A stretch of 64,000 bases of DNA from an uncultured Buttiauxella sp. (GCA_946480445.1 CAMLJN010000003.1:62001-126000); one strand, 5' to 3'. Positions 45,957 to 55,614 are shown, counted from the first letter of the stretch. Numbers and translations are program-made. The notes: generated by a model from the letters alone, not told the origin.

Positions 45957-47234
45957 ATGACAGATAAGCGCAAAGACGGTTCAGGCAAACTGCTGTACTG
46001 CTCTTTTTGCGGCAAAAGCCAGCATGAAGTGCGCAAACTGATTGCCGGGCCGTCAGTGTATATCTGCGATGAGTGTGTCGACTTATGTAACGACATCATT
46101 CGCGAAGAGATCAAAGAAGTAGCCCCGCATCGCGAACGCAGTGCGTTGCCTACTCCACACGAAATTCGCCACCATTTTGATGATTATGTGATTGGTCAGG
46201 AACAGGCGAAAAAGGTCCTGGCCGTGGCGGTATATAACCACTACAAACGCCTGCGCAACGGTGACAGCACCAATAACGGTATCGAACTGGGTAAAAGTAA
46301 TATTTTGCTCATCGGGCCGACCGGTAGCGGGAAAACCCTGCTGGCGGAAACCCTGGCGCGTTTACTGGATGTTCCTTTCACCATGGCGGATGCCACTACG
46401 CTGACCGAAGCGGGCTACGTGGGTGAAGATGTGGAAAACATCATCCAGAAACTGCTGCAGAAATGCGACTACGACGTGCAGAAAGCACAGCGCGGTATCG
46501 TTTATATTGATGAGATTGACAAAATCTCCCGCAAATCTGACAACCCGTCTATCACCCGCGACGTATCCGGTGAAGGCGTACAGCAGGCGCTGCTGAAACT
46601 GATTGAAGGGACGGTTGCCGCTGTTCCGCCGCAGGGCGGTCGCAAGCATCCGCAGCAAGAGTTCCTGCAGGTCGATACCAGCAAGATTCTGTTTATCTGC
46701 GGCGGCGCATTTGCAGGCCTCGACAAAGTGATCGCCAACCGTGTGGAAACCGGGTCGGGTATTGGCTTTGGCGCAACGGTAAAAGGCAAGTCTGAGAAGG
46801 CGAGTGAAGGCCAGCTGCTGGGCCAGGTTGAGCCAGAAGATCTGATCAAATTTGGTCTGATCCCTGAGTTCATTGGCCGTCTGCCGGTTGTCGCTACGCT
46901 TAACGAGCTGAGCGAAGAAGCCCTGATCCAAATCCTGAAAGAGCCGAAAAACGCCCTGACTAAGCAGTATCAGGCGCTGTTCAATCTCGAAGGCGTGGAC
47001 CTGGAGTTCCGCGATGAAGCGCTGGATGCCATCGCGAAGAAAGCCATGGCGCGTAAAACAGGTGCTCGTGGGCTGCGTTCTATCGTTGAAGGCGCGCTGC
47101 TCGATACCATGTACGACCTGCCTTCCATGGAAGATGTCGAGAAGGTGGTGATCGATGAGTCCGTCATCGGTGGCCAGAGCAAGCCGTTATTAATTTACGG
47201 TAAGCCGGAAGCACAGCAGGCATCCGGTGAATAA
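45957..47234 (+). CDS. clpX: ATP-dependent Clp protease unfoldase ClpX
   Basis: A 425-residue AAA+ unfoldase. The N-terminal zinc-binding domain has Cys15, Cys18, Cys37 and Cys40; Walker A is GPTGSGKT near residue 119; Walker B is IVYIDEIDK near 181; the ClpP-docking IGF loop lies in GSGIGFGA near 268. The start at 45957 ([11 protein letters not shown]) matches the family; the frame is open further upstream without conservation. Confidence 0.98.
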   Translation: MTDKRKDGSGKLLYCSFCGKSQHEVRKLIAGPSVYICDECVDLCNDIIREEIKEVAPHRERSALPTPHEIRHHFDDYVIGQEQAKKVLAVAVYNHYKRLRNGDSTNNGIELGKSNILLIGPTGSGKTLLAETLARLLDVPFTMADATTLTEAGYVGEDVENIIQKLLQKCDYDVQKAQRGIVYIDEIDKISRKSDNPSITRDVSGEGVQQALLKLIEGTVAAVPPQGGRKHPQQEFLQVDTSKILFICGGAFAGLDKVIANRVETGSGIGFGATVKGKSEKASEGQLLGQVEPEDLIKFGLIPEFIGRLPVVATLNELSEEALIQILKEPKNALTKQYQALFNLEGVDLEFRDEALDAIAKKAMARKTGARGLRSIVEGALLDTMYDLPSMEDVEKVVIDESVIGGQSKPLLIYGKPEAQQASGE

Positions 47235-47261
47235 TTCGCCAAAATAACCAGTCAGTTAATC

Positions 47262-47289
47262 AAAAAAGGGGGATTTTTATCCCCCTTTT
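47262..47289 (+). terminator. Intrinsic terminator of clpX
   Basis: AAAAAAGGGGGAT and ATCCCCCTTTTA pair around TTTT. Confidence 0.85.
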
Positions 47290-47310
47290 ATTTTTCCTTC
47301 ATTCGCGCCA

Positions 47311-47338
47311 TTGAATGTGCGGGAAACATCCCAATATA
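47311..47338 (+). promoter_or_regulatory. Sigma-32 promoter of lon
   Basis: TTGAAT at 47311 and CCCAATATA ending at 47338 correspond to the E. coli lon heat-shock promoter. The transcription start should lie about 70 bp before the lon ATG. Confidence 0.7.
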
Positions 47339-47418
47339 CTGACTTACTTGTTGGTGATGCCATGAGAGCGGAGGCGTCGCCCCATCACCTGGCGGAAATT
47401 AAACTAAGAGAGAGCTCT

Positions 47419-49773
47419 ATGAATCCTGAGCGTTCTGAACGCATTGAAATCCCCGTATTGCCATTGCGCGATGTGGTGGTTTATCCGCACATGGTTATTC
47501 CACTGTTTGTCGGCCGTGAAAAATCCATTCGCTGCCTGGAAGCGGCCATGGACAACGATAAAAAAATCATGCTTGTGGCGCAAAAAGAGGCTTCAACGGA
47601 TGAGCCGGGCGTCAATGACCTGTTCGCCGTTGGGACCGTTGCTTCCATTTTGCAGATGTTAAAGCTGCCGGATGGCACGGTAAAAGTGCTGGTGGAAGGT
47701 TTACAGCGTGCGCGTATTACCACGTTGTCTGACAATGGCGATCATTTCGCAGCCCAGGCCGAATACCTCGACTCGCCGGATATTGAAGAGCGCGAGCAGG
47801 AAGTCCTGGTACGCACAGCCATCAATCAGTTTGAAGGCTACATCAAGCTGAACAAAAAAATCCCGCCGGAAGTGCTGACGTCGCTGAACAGCATCGACGA
47901 TCCTGCTCGTCTGGCGGATACCATTGCCGCGCATATGCCGCTGAAACTGGCTGATAAACAGTCCGTGCTTGAGATGTCCGATATCAACGAACGTCTTGAA
48001 TATCTGATGGCGATGATGGAATCAGAAATCGATCTGCTGCAGGTTGAGAAGCGTATTCGCAACCGCGTGAAAAAGCAGATGGAGAAGAGCCAGCGCGAGT
48101 ACTATCTGAACGAGCAAATGAAAGCGATTCAGAAAGAACTTGGCGAAATGGACGATACGCCGGATGAAAATGAAGCGCTGAAACGCAAAATCGACGCGGC
48201 AAAAATGCCGAAAGAGGCGCGTGAAAAAACCGAAGCGGAACTGCAAAAGCTGAAGATGATGTCGCCAATGTCCGCGGAAGCTACCGTGGTACGTGGTTAT
48301 ATCGACTGGATGGTGCAGGTGCCGTGGAACGCGCGCAGCAAGGTGAAAAAAGACCTGCGACAGGCTCAGGAAGTTCTGGATACCGATCACTACGGTCTGG
48401 AACGCGTGAAAGACCGTATCCTGGAATACCTCGCAGTGCAAAGCCGTGTGAACAAGCTGAAAGGGCCAATTCTGTGCCTGGTAGGGCCTCCTGGCGTGGG
48501 TAAAACCTCTCTGGGCCAGTCCATCGCGCGGGCGACCGGTCGTAAATATATCCGTATGGCGCTGGGCGGCGTGCGTGATGAAGCTGAAATTCGCGGGCAC
48601 CGTCGTACCTATATCGGTTCGATGCCGGGCAAGCTGATTCAGAAAATGGCGAAAGTGGGCGTTAAAAACCCGCTGTTCCTGCTCGATGAGATCGACAAAA
48701 TGTCCTCTGACATGCGCGGCGATCCGGCTTCTGCTCTGCTGGAAGTGCTTGATCCTGAACAGAACGTGGCGTTTAACGATCACTATCTGGAAGTGGATTA
48801 CGATCTCAGTGACGTTATGTTTGTGGCGACCTCTAACTCCATGAACATTCCGGCTCCGCTGCTGGACCGTATGGAGGTTATTCGTCTGTCGGGCTACACC
48901 GAAGACGAGAAACTGAACATCGCTAAACAGCACCTGCTGCCGAAACAGATCGAACGTAACGCCCTGAAGAAGAGCGAGCTGACGGTAGACGACAGTGCCA
49001 TTACCGGCATTATTCGTTATTACACCCGCGAGGCTGGCGTACGTAGTCTGGAGCGTGAAATTTCCAAACTGTGTCGCAAAGCGGTTAAACAGCTGCTGCT
49101 GGATAAAACGCTCAAGCATATCGACATCAACGGCGACAACCTGAAGGACTTCCTTGGGGTTCAGCGCTTCGACTACGGCCGCGCCGACAGTGAAAACCGT
49201 GTGGGGCAGGTTACCGGCCTTGCGTGGACGGAAGTGGGCGGCGACCTGCTGACCATTGAAACCGCCTGTGTACCGGGTAAAGGCAAGCTGACCTACACCG
49301 GTTCTCTCGGGGAAGTGATGCAGGAGTCTATCCAGGCTGCGCTCACCGTGGTGCGCGCCCGTGCCGAGAAACTGGGCATTAACGGTGACTTCTACGAAAA
49401 ACGTGATATTCACGTTCACGTCCCGGAAGGCGCTACGCCGAAAGATGGCCCGAGCGCGGGTATCGCGATGTGTACCGCGCTGGTGTCCTGTCTGACAGGG
49501 AATCCGGTGCGTGCTGATGTGGCGATGACGGGTGAAATTACGTTGCGTGGTCAGGTGCTGCCGATCGGTGGGTTGAAAGAAAAACTGCTGGCGGCTCACC
49601 GTGGCGGTATTAAAACGGTACTGATTCCGGACGAAAATAAACGCGATCTGGAAGAGATTCCTGACAATGTTATCGCCGATCTGGATATCCATCCGGTCAA
49701 ACGTATTGAGGAAGTTCTGGCTCTCGCCTTGCAGAACGAACCGTACGGCATGCAGGTTGTGACGCAGAAATAG
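47419..49773 (+). CDS. lon: ATP-dependent protease Lon
   Basis: A 784-residue AAA+ serine protease that removes misfolded proteins and regulators such as SulA and RcsA and many antitoxins. The start at 47419 ([12 protein letters not shown]) gives the E. coli length; the frame extends 36 codons upstream across the promoter. Walker A is GPPGVGKT near residue 356. The protease domain has the catalytic serine in KDGPSAGIA near 679 and lysine in [10 protein letters not shown] near 722. Confidence 0.98.
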   Translation: MNPERSERIEIPVLPLRDVVVYPHMVIPLFVGREKSIRCLEAAMDNDKKIMLVAQKEASTDEPGVNDLFAVGTVASILQMLKLPDGTVKVLVEGLQRARITTLSDNGDHFAAQAEYLDSPDIEEREQEVLVRTAINQFEGYIKLNKKIPPEVLTSLNSIDDPARLADTIAAHMPLKLADKQSVLEMSDINERLEYLMAMMESEIDLLQVEKRIRNRVKKQMEKSQREYYLNEQMKAIQKELGEMDDTPDENEALKRKIDAAKMPKEAREKTEAELQKLKMMSPMSAEATVVRGYIDWMVQVPWNARSKVKKDLRQAQEVLDTDHYGLERVKDRILEYLAVQSRVNKLKGPILCLVGPPGVGKTSLGQSIARATGRKYIRMALGGVRDEAEIRGHRRTYIGSMPGKLIQKMAKVGVKNPLFLLDEIDKMSSDMRGDPASALLEVLDPEQNVAFNDHYLEVDYDLSDVMFVATSNSMNIPAPLLDRMEVIRLSGYTEDEKLNIAKQHLLPKQIERNALKKSELTVDDSAITGIIRYYTREAGVRSLEREISKLCRKAVKQLLLDKTLKHIDINGDNLKDFLGVQRFDYGRADSENRVGQVTGLAWTEVGGDLLTIETACVPGKGKLTYTGSLGEVMQESIQAALTVVRARAEKLGINGDFYEKRDIHVHVPEGATPKDGPSAGIAMCTALVSCLTGNPVRADVAMTGEITLRGQVLPIGGLKEKLLAAHRGGIKTVLIPDENKRDLEEIPDNVIADLDIHPVKRIEEVLALALQNEPYGMQVVTQK

Positions 49774-49805
49774 TGACCTGACGCAAAGAGAGTCGATAAA
49801 ATCAG

Positions 49806-49842
49806 AGCTGGCAGGTGATTTGTCACTTGCCAGCTTTTTTTT
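49806..49842 (+). terminator. Intrinsic terminator of lon
   Basis: AGCTGGCAGGTGA and TCACTTGCCAGCT pair around TTTG and are followed by eight T. Confidence 0.85.
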
Positions 49843-49983
49843 GTCTCGCTAAGTTAGACAACGGCTGAAGATATACACGCACAACGGATGTTGTGCGTGC
49901 GTGACAGGCCTGATATAACTGCTGCGCGGTCGTGCTTTGATGGATACGGGTACGATATAAATAATAATGAGAGGAAGAGAACA

Positions 49984-50256
49984 GTGAACAAATCTCAACT
50001 GATAGACAAAATTGCCGCAGGTGCTGATATTTCTAAAGCTGCGGCTGGACGTGCGTTAGATGCTGTCATCGCTTCTGTTACTGAATCTCTGCAGTCCGGG
50101 GAAGATGTGGCACTGGTAGGCTTTGGGACCTTTGCTGTGAAAGAGCGTGCTGCCCGTACAGGCCGTAACCCTCAGACCGGTAAAGAGATCACCATCGCTG
50201 CAGCGAAAGTCCCGGGATTCCGTGCGGGTAAAGCGCTGAAAGACGCGGTAAACTAA
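49984..50256 (+). CDS. hupB: DNA-binding protein HU-beta
   Basis: A 90-residue histone-like protein that bends and compacts DNA. It starts with GTG at 49984 after AGAGGAAGAG. The beta-arm region, [27 protein letters not shown], follows the family signature. It stands between lon and ppiD, as in E. coli. Confidence 0.97.
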   Translation: MNKSQLIDKIAAGADISKAAAGRALDAVIASVTESLQSGEDVALVGFGTFAVKERAARTGRNPQTGKEITIAAAKVPGFRAGKALKDAVN

Positions 50257-50339
50257 GTTTCGGTCAGTTAATACTGTCTGACCGTTAGATTTCGGGGGCC
50301 GGTAGGCCAGGCGTTCGAAATCGTAAAGCTTTGTCAGGG

Positions 50340-50364
50340 GCGCATCTTCAGATGTGCCTTTTTT
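50340..50364 (+). terminator. Intrinsic terminator of hupB
   Basis: GGCGCATCT and GATGTGCC pair around TCA (one G-T pair) and are followed by six T. Confidence 0.7.
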
Positions 50365-50526
50365 GTTTCTGGCGTCCTAATTTTACTCATGCCTGATGAT
50401 TTGAGGCGGGTTTCTTGTCACAATACAGGCTTGCGCGCAGCGGTACAGCAGTATGTGTTATCAGGGATGCCATTTAGCGACTGCGCAGGGTTTACCATTC
50501 ACACTACAGTGGAGTGTTGTTACACC

Positions 50527-52401
50527 ATGATGGACAATTTACGTACGGCGGCTAATCACGTCGTACTCAAGATAATCTTCGGTATCATTATCGTGTCATT
50601 CATTTTGACTGGCGTGGGTGGTTACCTGAGTGGCGGCGGAGCCAATTACGCCGCAAAAGTGAATGGCCAGGAGATTGGTCGTGGACAGTTCGAAAATGCG
50701 GTAGCCAGCGAGCGTAACCGTCAGCAGCAGCAGCTGGGCGATCGGTTCTCTGCTCTGGCTTCAAGCGAGGGCTATATGCAGCAAATGCGCCAGCAGGTGC
50801 TCGCACGCATGATCGACGAAGCCCTGATGGACCAGTACGCTAAACATCTGGGGCTGGGCATCAGCGACGAACAAATCAGACAGGCTATTTTTAAAGAGCC
50901 TGCTTTCCAGAATAACGGCAAATTCGATAACGCTCGTTACAACGCCATTATTAACAACATGGGCATGACGGCGGATCAGTACGCGCAGGCCCTGCGTAAC
51001 CAGCTGACCACGCAGCAGCTGATTAGCGCGGTTGTTGGCACTGACTTTATGCTGACTGGCGAAACCGATGAGCTGGCGGCGCTGGTTTCTCAGGAGCGTC
51101 TGGTGCGTGAAGCGACCATCGACGTGAAGGCGCTGGCGGCGAAACAGGAGGTTTCCGAGCAGGAGATCGCCAACAGCTACGAGCAAAACAAAAACGGCTA
51201 CGTTGCACCTGAGCAGTTCAAAGTCAGCTATATCAAGCTTGATGCGGCCTCGATGCAGAAAGCGGTAACGGACGAAGATATCCAGTCCTACTACGACCAG
51301 CACCAGGACGAATTCACTCAGCCGCAGCGTAATCGCTACAGCGTGATTCAGACGAAAACGGAAGCGGAAGCCAAAGCCGTTCTTGATGAGCTGAACAAAG
51401 GCGGCGACTTTGCTGCGCTGGCGAAAGCAAAATCAGCCGACATCATCTCTGCCCGCAACGGCGGTGATATGGGCTGGCTGGAAGCTGCAACCACTCCTGA
51501 CGAGCTGAAAAACGCCGCTCTGAAAGAGAAAGGCCAGCTCTCGGGCGTGATCAAGTCTTCCGTGGGCTTCCTTGTGGCGCGCCTGGATGACGTGCAGCCT
51601 GCGCAAACTAAACCGCTGAGCGAAGTCCGCGACGCGATTGCCAGCAAAGTGAAGCAGGATAAAGCCATTGATGCTTACTATGCGCTGCAACAGAAAGTCA
51701 GCGACGCGGCCAGTAACGACAACGAATCTCTGGCGGGAGCGGAGCAGGTTGCCGGGGTGAAGGCTGTTGAAACGGGCTGGTTCGGCCAGGACAACCTGCC
51801 TGCTGAGCTAAACTTTAAACCCGTTGCCGATGTGATTTTCAATGGCGGTCTGGTCGGGCAGAACGGCACGCCGGGCAGCAACTCTGACATCATCACCGTG
51901 GATGGCGACCGCGCGTTTGTTCTGCGTGTAACAGAGCACAAACCGGAGGCGATTAAGCCGCTGGCGGAAGTTCGCGATCAGGTTATCGCCCAGGTTAAAC
52001 AGCGTAAAGCTGAGCAGCAGGCAAAACTCCAGGCGGATAAACTGCTCGCCGAGCTGAAGCTGGGTAAAGGCGATGCGGCGATGAAAGCGGCTGGCCTGAG
52101 CTTTGGTGAGGTGAAAACCCTGACGCGTATGGGTCAGGATCCGATTAGCCAGGCGGCTTTCTCCCTGCCGTTACCGGCTAAAGATAAGCCTGGTTACGGC
52201 GTGGCTAACGACATGCAGGGCAACGTCGTCCTGCTGGCGCTGGATGAAGTGAAAGCGGGCACGATGCCTGCCGAGCAGAAGAAAGCTATGGTGCAGGGGA
52301 TTACCCAGAACAACGCCCAAATCGCGTTTGAAGCGCTGATGACCAGTCTGCGTAAAGACGCGAAGATCAAAATGGGTGACGTTGTCGACCAGCAGCAGTA
52401 A
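50527..52401 (+). CDS. ppiD: Periplasmic folding chaperone PpiD
   Basis: A 624-residue inner-membrane-anchored SurA-like chaperone near SecYEG. It has one N-terminal span (about residues 16-34), a periplasmic chaperone region and one parvulin-type domain at about 266-355 (QPQRNRYSVIQTKTE, then NGGDMGWLE). The start at 50527 (MMDNLRTAANHVVLK) matches E. coli; the open frame begins earlier. Its terminator hairpin is the attachment site of the element at 52447-63364. Confidence 0.97.
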   Translation: MMDNLRTAANHVVLKIIFGIIIVSFILTGVGGYLSGGGANYAAKVNGQEIGRGQFENAVASERNRQQQQLGDRFSALASSEGYMQQMRQQVLARMIDEALMDQYAKHLGLGISDEQIRQAIFKEPAFQNNGKFDNARYNAIINNMGMTADQYAQALRNQLTTQQLISAVVGTDFMLTGETDELAALVSQERLVREATIDVKALAAKQEVSEQEIANSYEQNKNGYVAPEQFKVSYIKLDAASMQKAVTDEDIQSYYDQHQDEFTQPQRNRYSVIQTKTEAEAKAVLDELNKGGDFAALAKAKSADIISARNGGDMGWLEAATTPDELKNAALKEKGQLSGVIKSSVGFLVARLDDVQPAQTKPLSEVRDAIASKVKQDKAIDAYYALQQKVSDAASNDNESLAGAEQVAGVKAVETGWFGQDNLPAELNFKPVADVIFNGGLVGQNGTPGSNSDIITVDGDRAFVLRVTEHKPEAIKPLAEVRDQVIAQVKQRKAEQQAKLQADKLLAELKLGKGDAAMKAAGLSFGEVKTLTRMGQDPISQAAFSLPLPAKDKPGYGVANDMQGNVVLLALDEVKAGTMPAEQKKAMVQGITQNNAQIAFEALMTSLRKDAKIKMGDVVDQQQ

Positions 52402-52446
52402 TTCTCAGCGTTTCTCGCAATAAGTTGCAACGTAGTGCAACACCTA

Positions 52447-52468
52447 AAGGCCGCTTTCGCGGCCTTTT
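52447..52468. repeat. attL: 22-bp core repeat, also the ppiD terminator hairpin
   Basis: These 22 bases, AAGGCCGC to GCGGCCTTTT, recur exactly at 63343-63364. The hairpin AAAGGCCGC TTTC GCGGCCTTTTT is the terminator of ppiD. Crossing at this core leaves a complete hairpin at each end, so insertion does not damage ppiD or its termination. Confidence 0.8.
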
Positions 52469-52543
52469 TATTTGGTTTAACTATTTGTTTAATATGGCTT
52501 TTATGTTTTTGATGTCCTCGTTTTGACCACACCTCAATGGCTG

Positions 52544-52554
52544 AGTGTCCACAT
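52544..52554. other. Candidate integrase arm site, left
   Basis: AGTGTCCACAT occurs here and again at 63233-63243, each about 100 bp inside its attachment repeat. The complement contains TGTGGAC, which I recall as part of P2-type integrase arm sites. Inference. Confidence 0.45.
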
Positions 52555-52698
52555 AAGGGCAATTGCCAGCCAGGAAAGAAGCCTCAAAATCCACTGCCTC
52601 GCCATGCTGGTTGGCGCTCTGTATAGTTGGCGTATGCGTTATGCCACACGGGGTATCACTAATCCCGTAAGGCTCCGGGAACCAAGGGAGGCAATGGA

Positions 52699-53148
52699 AT
52701 GATTACGCTGGACGATATGCAGACTGCACTTTTAAAGGCGCGAAGGGATAAGGCTGAGGTGCAGGCAAAAATGCGAAAGGAGGCGGCTGAACTGGTCGAG
52801 ACCTACCGGAAATCACTGACCACGGATGTGGACAAAAGCGCGGCGCTCGTCAGTACTGGCGTTTTACGTGGAGAACATTTTACTAAATGCCCGGTAACGT
52901 TGATTGAAATTGACGCTGAAAGAAGCCTCAACTTTTCCCTGTCTACGGTACTCGATAGCCGCCCGAACGCAGAGTTCATCGTATCCGTATCAATCTCGTT
53001 GCGGGAAAAGGATGAATTTGTGAGCGTCCGTATTGAACGTGAAGACGTGCCGCTTCTGGTACTGAAAGAAGGAACTGAGGGGCGTTTTCTTGAAGCCGTC
53101 GAAGCCATCAAGGCGGCGGTGCTGGAAAAGATTGAGCGCCTTGTCTGA
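52699..53148 (+). CDS. Hypothetical protein at the left end of the element
   Basis: A 149-residue protein of unknown function. It opens with a charged helical segment (residues about 1-42, with KARRDKAEVQAKMRKEAAEL), then a beta-rich part and a C-terminal helix. No signal peptide or membrane segment is visible. The ATG follows GGGAGGCA. It runs opposite to the neighbouring element genes, has its own terminator at 53234-53258, and sits beside attL, a position where P4-like satellites often carry accessory, including anti-phage, genes. No function can be assigned. Confidence 0.7.
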   Translation: MITLDDMQTALLKARRDKAEVQAKMRKEAAELVETYRKSLTTDVDKSAALVSTGVLRGEHFTKCPVTLIEIDAERSLNFSLSTVLDSRPNAEFIVSVSISLREKDEFVSVRIEREDVPLLVLKEGTEGRFLEAVEAIKAAVLEKIERLV

Positions 53149-53233
53149 GCCGCTTTCGTCCCGTACACTAACTGACGTTAGTTTATGAGAATCGCGCCAC
53201 ACAAGGACAGTACCCAGTCCCGCGATGTAGCAG

Positions 53234-53258
53234 CCCCGGCCACCGCGCCGGGGTTTTT
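53234..53258 (+). terminator. Intrinsic terminator of the left-end gene
   Basis: CCCCGGC and GCCGGGG pair around CACCGC and are followed by five T. Confidence 0.85.
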
Positions 53259-53266
53259 CTTTTTCG

Positions 53267-53527
53267 CTATACGTTCCGCTTTGTCTCCAGTGCCGCTACC
53301 AGATCCATGCAACTGTCCAGCAGCTTTTCAAGCAGGTCGATATCTCTGGCGTGACGCAGCGACACGGCTTTGATTCGCACAGGGGCACCATCAATACCCG
53401 GATGCATGGCAACCTGCGCCACAGTTCGCCGGAACACGCCCAGCACGATACGGCGCACCCTGATAACCGTTCCACCGTCACCGCCCCTTAGATCCAGTTC
53501 AATATTTTCATGTCCCAGCAGTCCCAT
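53267..53527 (-). CDS. Small hypothetical element protein
   Basis: An 86-residue protein starting MGLLGHENIELDL at 53527, after a purine-rich GGAGTGCGGGAG site. The frame is open for another 108 codons upstream, but those residues are low-complexity and basic and have no conserved look, so I prefer the short form. Many charged residues, no membrane segment. It lies downstream of delta, where P4 carries psu and the cos region, but I see no similarity to Psu. Confidence 0.5.
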   Translation of the reverse strand: MGLLGHENIELDLRGGDGGTVIRVRRIVLGVFRRTVAQVAMHPGIDGAPVRIKAVSLRHARDIDLLEKLLDSCMDLVAALETKRNV

Positions 53528-54150
53528 CTCCCGCACTCCTTTACGCCTTATCCGGCAACACTTCGATGTTAACACTGGTAACTGGTGAGTGACCACCTTC
53601 CAGCGCTCACAGAACGCGCTGTAAGAGGCTTGAAGCCGTAAGTTGCTCCAGATGCCGGCCTTTCTCTTTAAACGCCGTAGCGCGTTTCTGGTGCGGCGAG
53701 GCTGCGACGAAAGAAACGGAGGAAGTGACGGAAACGGCGCTACACCGCACCCGCCTGCCGTTTTCGTTTCGTAATTGATTTCAGTTTTTCCGGTGGTACA
53801 AACCATACCGCCAGACCGCGCCGCCACTGGTGTTGTGGGGGCAAAACACAAACTGAAATCTGTGAAAAGAATTTCAGTATTTTTCAGTTTTCAGGTTTTT
53901 GAGTGATGAACGCTTGTTTCTCAAATAACTGAAAGATAAGGGAATTATTTGTTTTACGTGAGTTTGTTGCCTGAGAAATGCTGTCCGTAACAAAAAGAGA
54001 GGGCGGAAATATTTCTAATAATATCAAGCTATTGGATTGAGTCTGGCGCTAATCAAAAACTGAAATCTGCGTGAACGAACTGAAGATAGTTAAAGCGGAG
54101 TTGGTTAAAATATGCGCGGCGTAATCGTCGCGCACGAATGTAAGGATTTG
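53528..54150. other. Non-coding region with ACTGAAA repeats, candidate origin or cis-replication region
   Basis: This 623-bp stretch has no convincing gene. From 53860 on it is AT-rich. The heptamer ACTGAAA or its complement TTTCAGT occurs at 53779, 53852, 53872, 53882, 53928 and 54059. The longer ACTGAAATCTG is exact at 53852-53862 and 54059-54069. P4 needs two separate iteron regions (ori1 and crr) for alpha-dependent replication; this could be one of them. Confidence 0.4.
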
Positions 54151-54648
54151 TCAGTTTTTTGGCAGCATTGTGGCGTTACCGGATGCTTTTGCCAGCCCCT
54201 TAAGCTGCTCCGGTGTCATTACACTAAGCAGGTGCCGCAAACCATCGTTAACCTTCAGTGCGCTCATGGTAATTGTATGTGAGTAGTGCATCTGGCTGCT
54301 GTAATTCAGGCCACATGACATACAGTTGTGATAGACGGTATAAATTTCCTTGTGGATGCGGTTGGTTTTTTTAATGTTTGCTTTTTCCCCACATTCGGGG
54401 CAGGGAAGACAGGCAAAGCCAATGCCACGGCCTGAAATTTTGGTGGCTTTCACATTGACATATTCAATGGGCTTGAGTCCTTCCTTTTGACCTGTCCGCG
54501 CATATCGCCAGCTAAAGACAAATGAAGCCCGGCAGTAATCATTAGTACAGGTAAAAGCCGCTGCTGCATTGCCGTTCCCGTCATGCTCCATACTGTACAT
54601 CTTTGACTTTGCATCACACTCGATGCATTTCAGTTCGATTGTTCTCAT
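54151..54648 (-). CDS. Ogr/Delta-family zinc-finger activator (two fingers)
   Basis: A 165-residue protein with two Ogr-like domains in tandem, like P4 Delta (166 residues). Finger one has C8, C11, C34 and C39 (CIEC and CTNDYC); finger two has C83, C86, C109 and C112 (CPEC and CMSC). P2 Ogr has a C-x2-C and C-x4-C pattern; finger two here ends in C-x2-C. P4 Delta activates late promoters of satellite and P2-type helper. The start at 54648 (MRTIELKC) removes an unconserved 21-residue extension. Confidence 0.85.
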   Translation of the reverse strand: MRTIELKCIECDAKSKMYSMEHDGNGNAAAAFTCTNDYCRASFVFSWRYARTGQKEGLKPIEYVNVKATKISGRGIGFACLPCPECGEKANIKKTNRIHKEIYTVYHNCMSCGLNYSSQMHYSHTITMSALKVNDGLRHLLSVMTPEQLKGLAKASGNATMLPKN

Positions 54649-54710
54649 TCTGCCATCATGCCTGTGCTGTGCTTTAGTTCGGGTTAAGCATGATAACCGA
54701 AAATACTGCA

Positions 54711-54732
54711 AAGGTAATTAAGTGATTACCTT
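54711..54732. promoter_or_regulatory. Inverted repeat upstream of delta
   Basis: AAGGTAAT and ATTACCTT, perfect 8-bp arms six bases apart, about 63 bp before the delta start. It may be an operator; it does not match the TGT-N12-ACA pattern I expect for Ogr/Delta activation. Confidence 0.3.
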
Positions 54733-54751
54733 GGGCGGGACTGAAAAAAGT

Positions 54752-55198
54752 TTACGTATAACGTTTAACATGTCTGACAACCAGGTCATACAGCTCTGCC
54801 GCTATGTTTACCGCAATCCTTTCGGGCAAACGTTCAAAGTCAGCCGTATCACGCGCGGCCATGCAAGTCATCTTAGTGTCCCGCAGTTCCTGAGCCGCAC
54901 GACTGAACATATCCAGAATATGAGAACGCAATGCATCCCCTTTTTGACCAGAAAATATTTCATCCAGTTCATGATGATAAGACAGGTAATCCCAGTGAAC
55001 ATTGGCTCTTTTTCCTCTCCAGTGCAGCCTGATACAGGGTTCCTGCTGCTGCTCACAGATGCTGAACCACTCATCTATGATTCTGGCACGGGTTGCCTGG
55101 GATTGGGTTGATTTGGTTTGGCAATATTTTTGTTTCACGTTAAGTTCCTCATGATAGCTGGCCTGCCAGAAAAGAAGCCTTTCAAAAGCATTGCTCAT
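54752..55198 (-). CDS. Hypothetical protein upstream of delta
   Basis: A 148-residue protein starting MSNAFERLLFW at 55198. It appears mostly alpha-helical and charged, with no signal or membrane segment. It occupies the place of sid in P4 (upstream of delta), but it is shorter than Sid (244) and I see no clear similarity, so I do not call it Sid. The frame runs 48 codons further upstream, through the repeat cluster, so the shorter start is preferred. Confidence 0.65.
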   Translation of the reverse strand: MSNAFERLLFWQASYHEELNVKQKYCQTKSTQSQATRARIIDEWFSICEQQQEPCIRLHWRGKRANVHWDYLSYHHELDEIFSGQKGDALRSHILDMFSRAAQELRDTKMTCMAARDTADFERLPERIAVNIAAELYDLVVRHVKRYT

Positions 55199-55279
55199 GT
55201 TGCATTTTTGTTGATTTCGCGGCGCAAAAGCCTCTAAAAATTTGCGCTCTAAATTCTCCGGGAAAAAAACGCAAAATAA

Positions 55280-55488
55280 CTGTACTTTCTGTACCAACTG
55301 TACCAAACGCAGGAAACACAGGGTCTGTAGCTGGTATAGCAAAATTTCTCACATCTGTACCACATGCCATAACCGCACCATTCCCCCTTGACTAATGGTA
55401 TAGTTGGTACAGTTCTGGTATAGATAATAAAAATAACTGTACCGGTATAATGCCATGATAAACATGATAATTATTCCCAATGGTACAG
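55280..55488. repeat. Array of TGGTAYAG iterons, candidate P4-type origin
   Basis: The octamer TGGTAYAG (Y is C or T) or its complement is exact eight times: minus strand at 55289, 55298 and 55355, plus strand at 55332, 55396, 55405, 55416 and 55481. Degenerate copies lie at 55280 and 55438. Some copies are spaced 9 bp apart. They lie just downstream of the primase gene, in AT-rich DNA. P4 alpha binds repeated octamers of a different sequence at its origin; the function here is inferred. Confidence 0.6.
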
Positions 55489-55614
55489 AAGGTAGAGTTT
55501 TATATTATTTTTCCGCTAACATTAAATGCCTGCAACCTTATGTTGCATTTTTGTTTCATCACCTGCAATAGCCAACGGCTTCTTTTCTGGCTGGCGTCTT
55601 TTTTCATCACGCAC

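Noticed and set aside
50389-50526. An N-terminal extension of PpiD, and similar extensions of Lon, ClpX, QueA and BolA
   Set aside because: The extra residues cross promoters or terminators and are not part of the conserved proteins; the internal starts have better ribosome sites or match the family.
53695-53702. A P2/P4-type cos site, because GGCGAGGC starts the P2 cohesive end as I recall it
   Set aside because: The bases after the octamer do not continue as in P2 or P4, and the same octamer also occurs on the other strand at 52596-52603. An 8-base match is too weak. A cos site may still lie in 53528-54150.
54752-55198. Calling this protein Sid from its place next to delta
   Set aside because: It is much shorter than P4 Sid and I see no shared sequence; the position alone is not enough.
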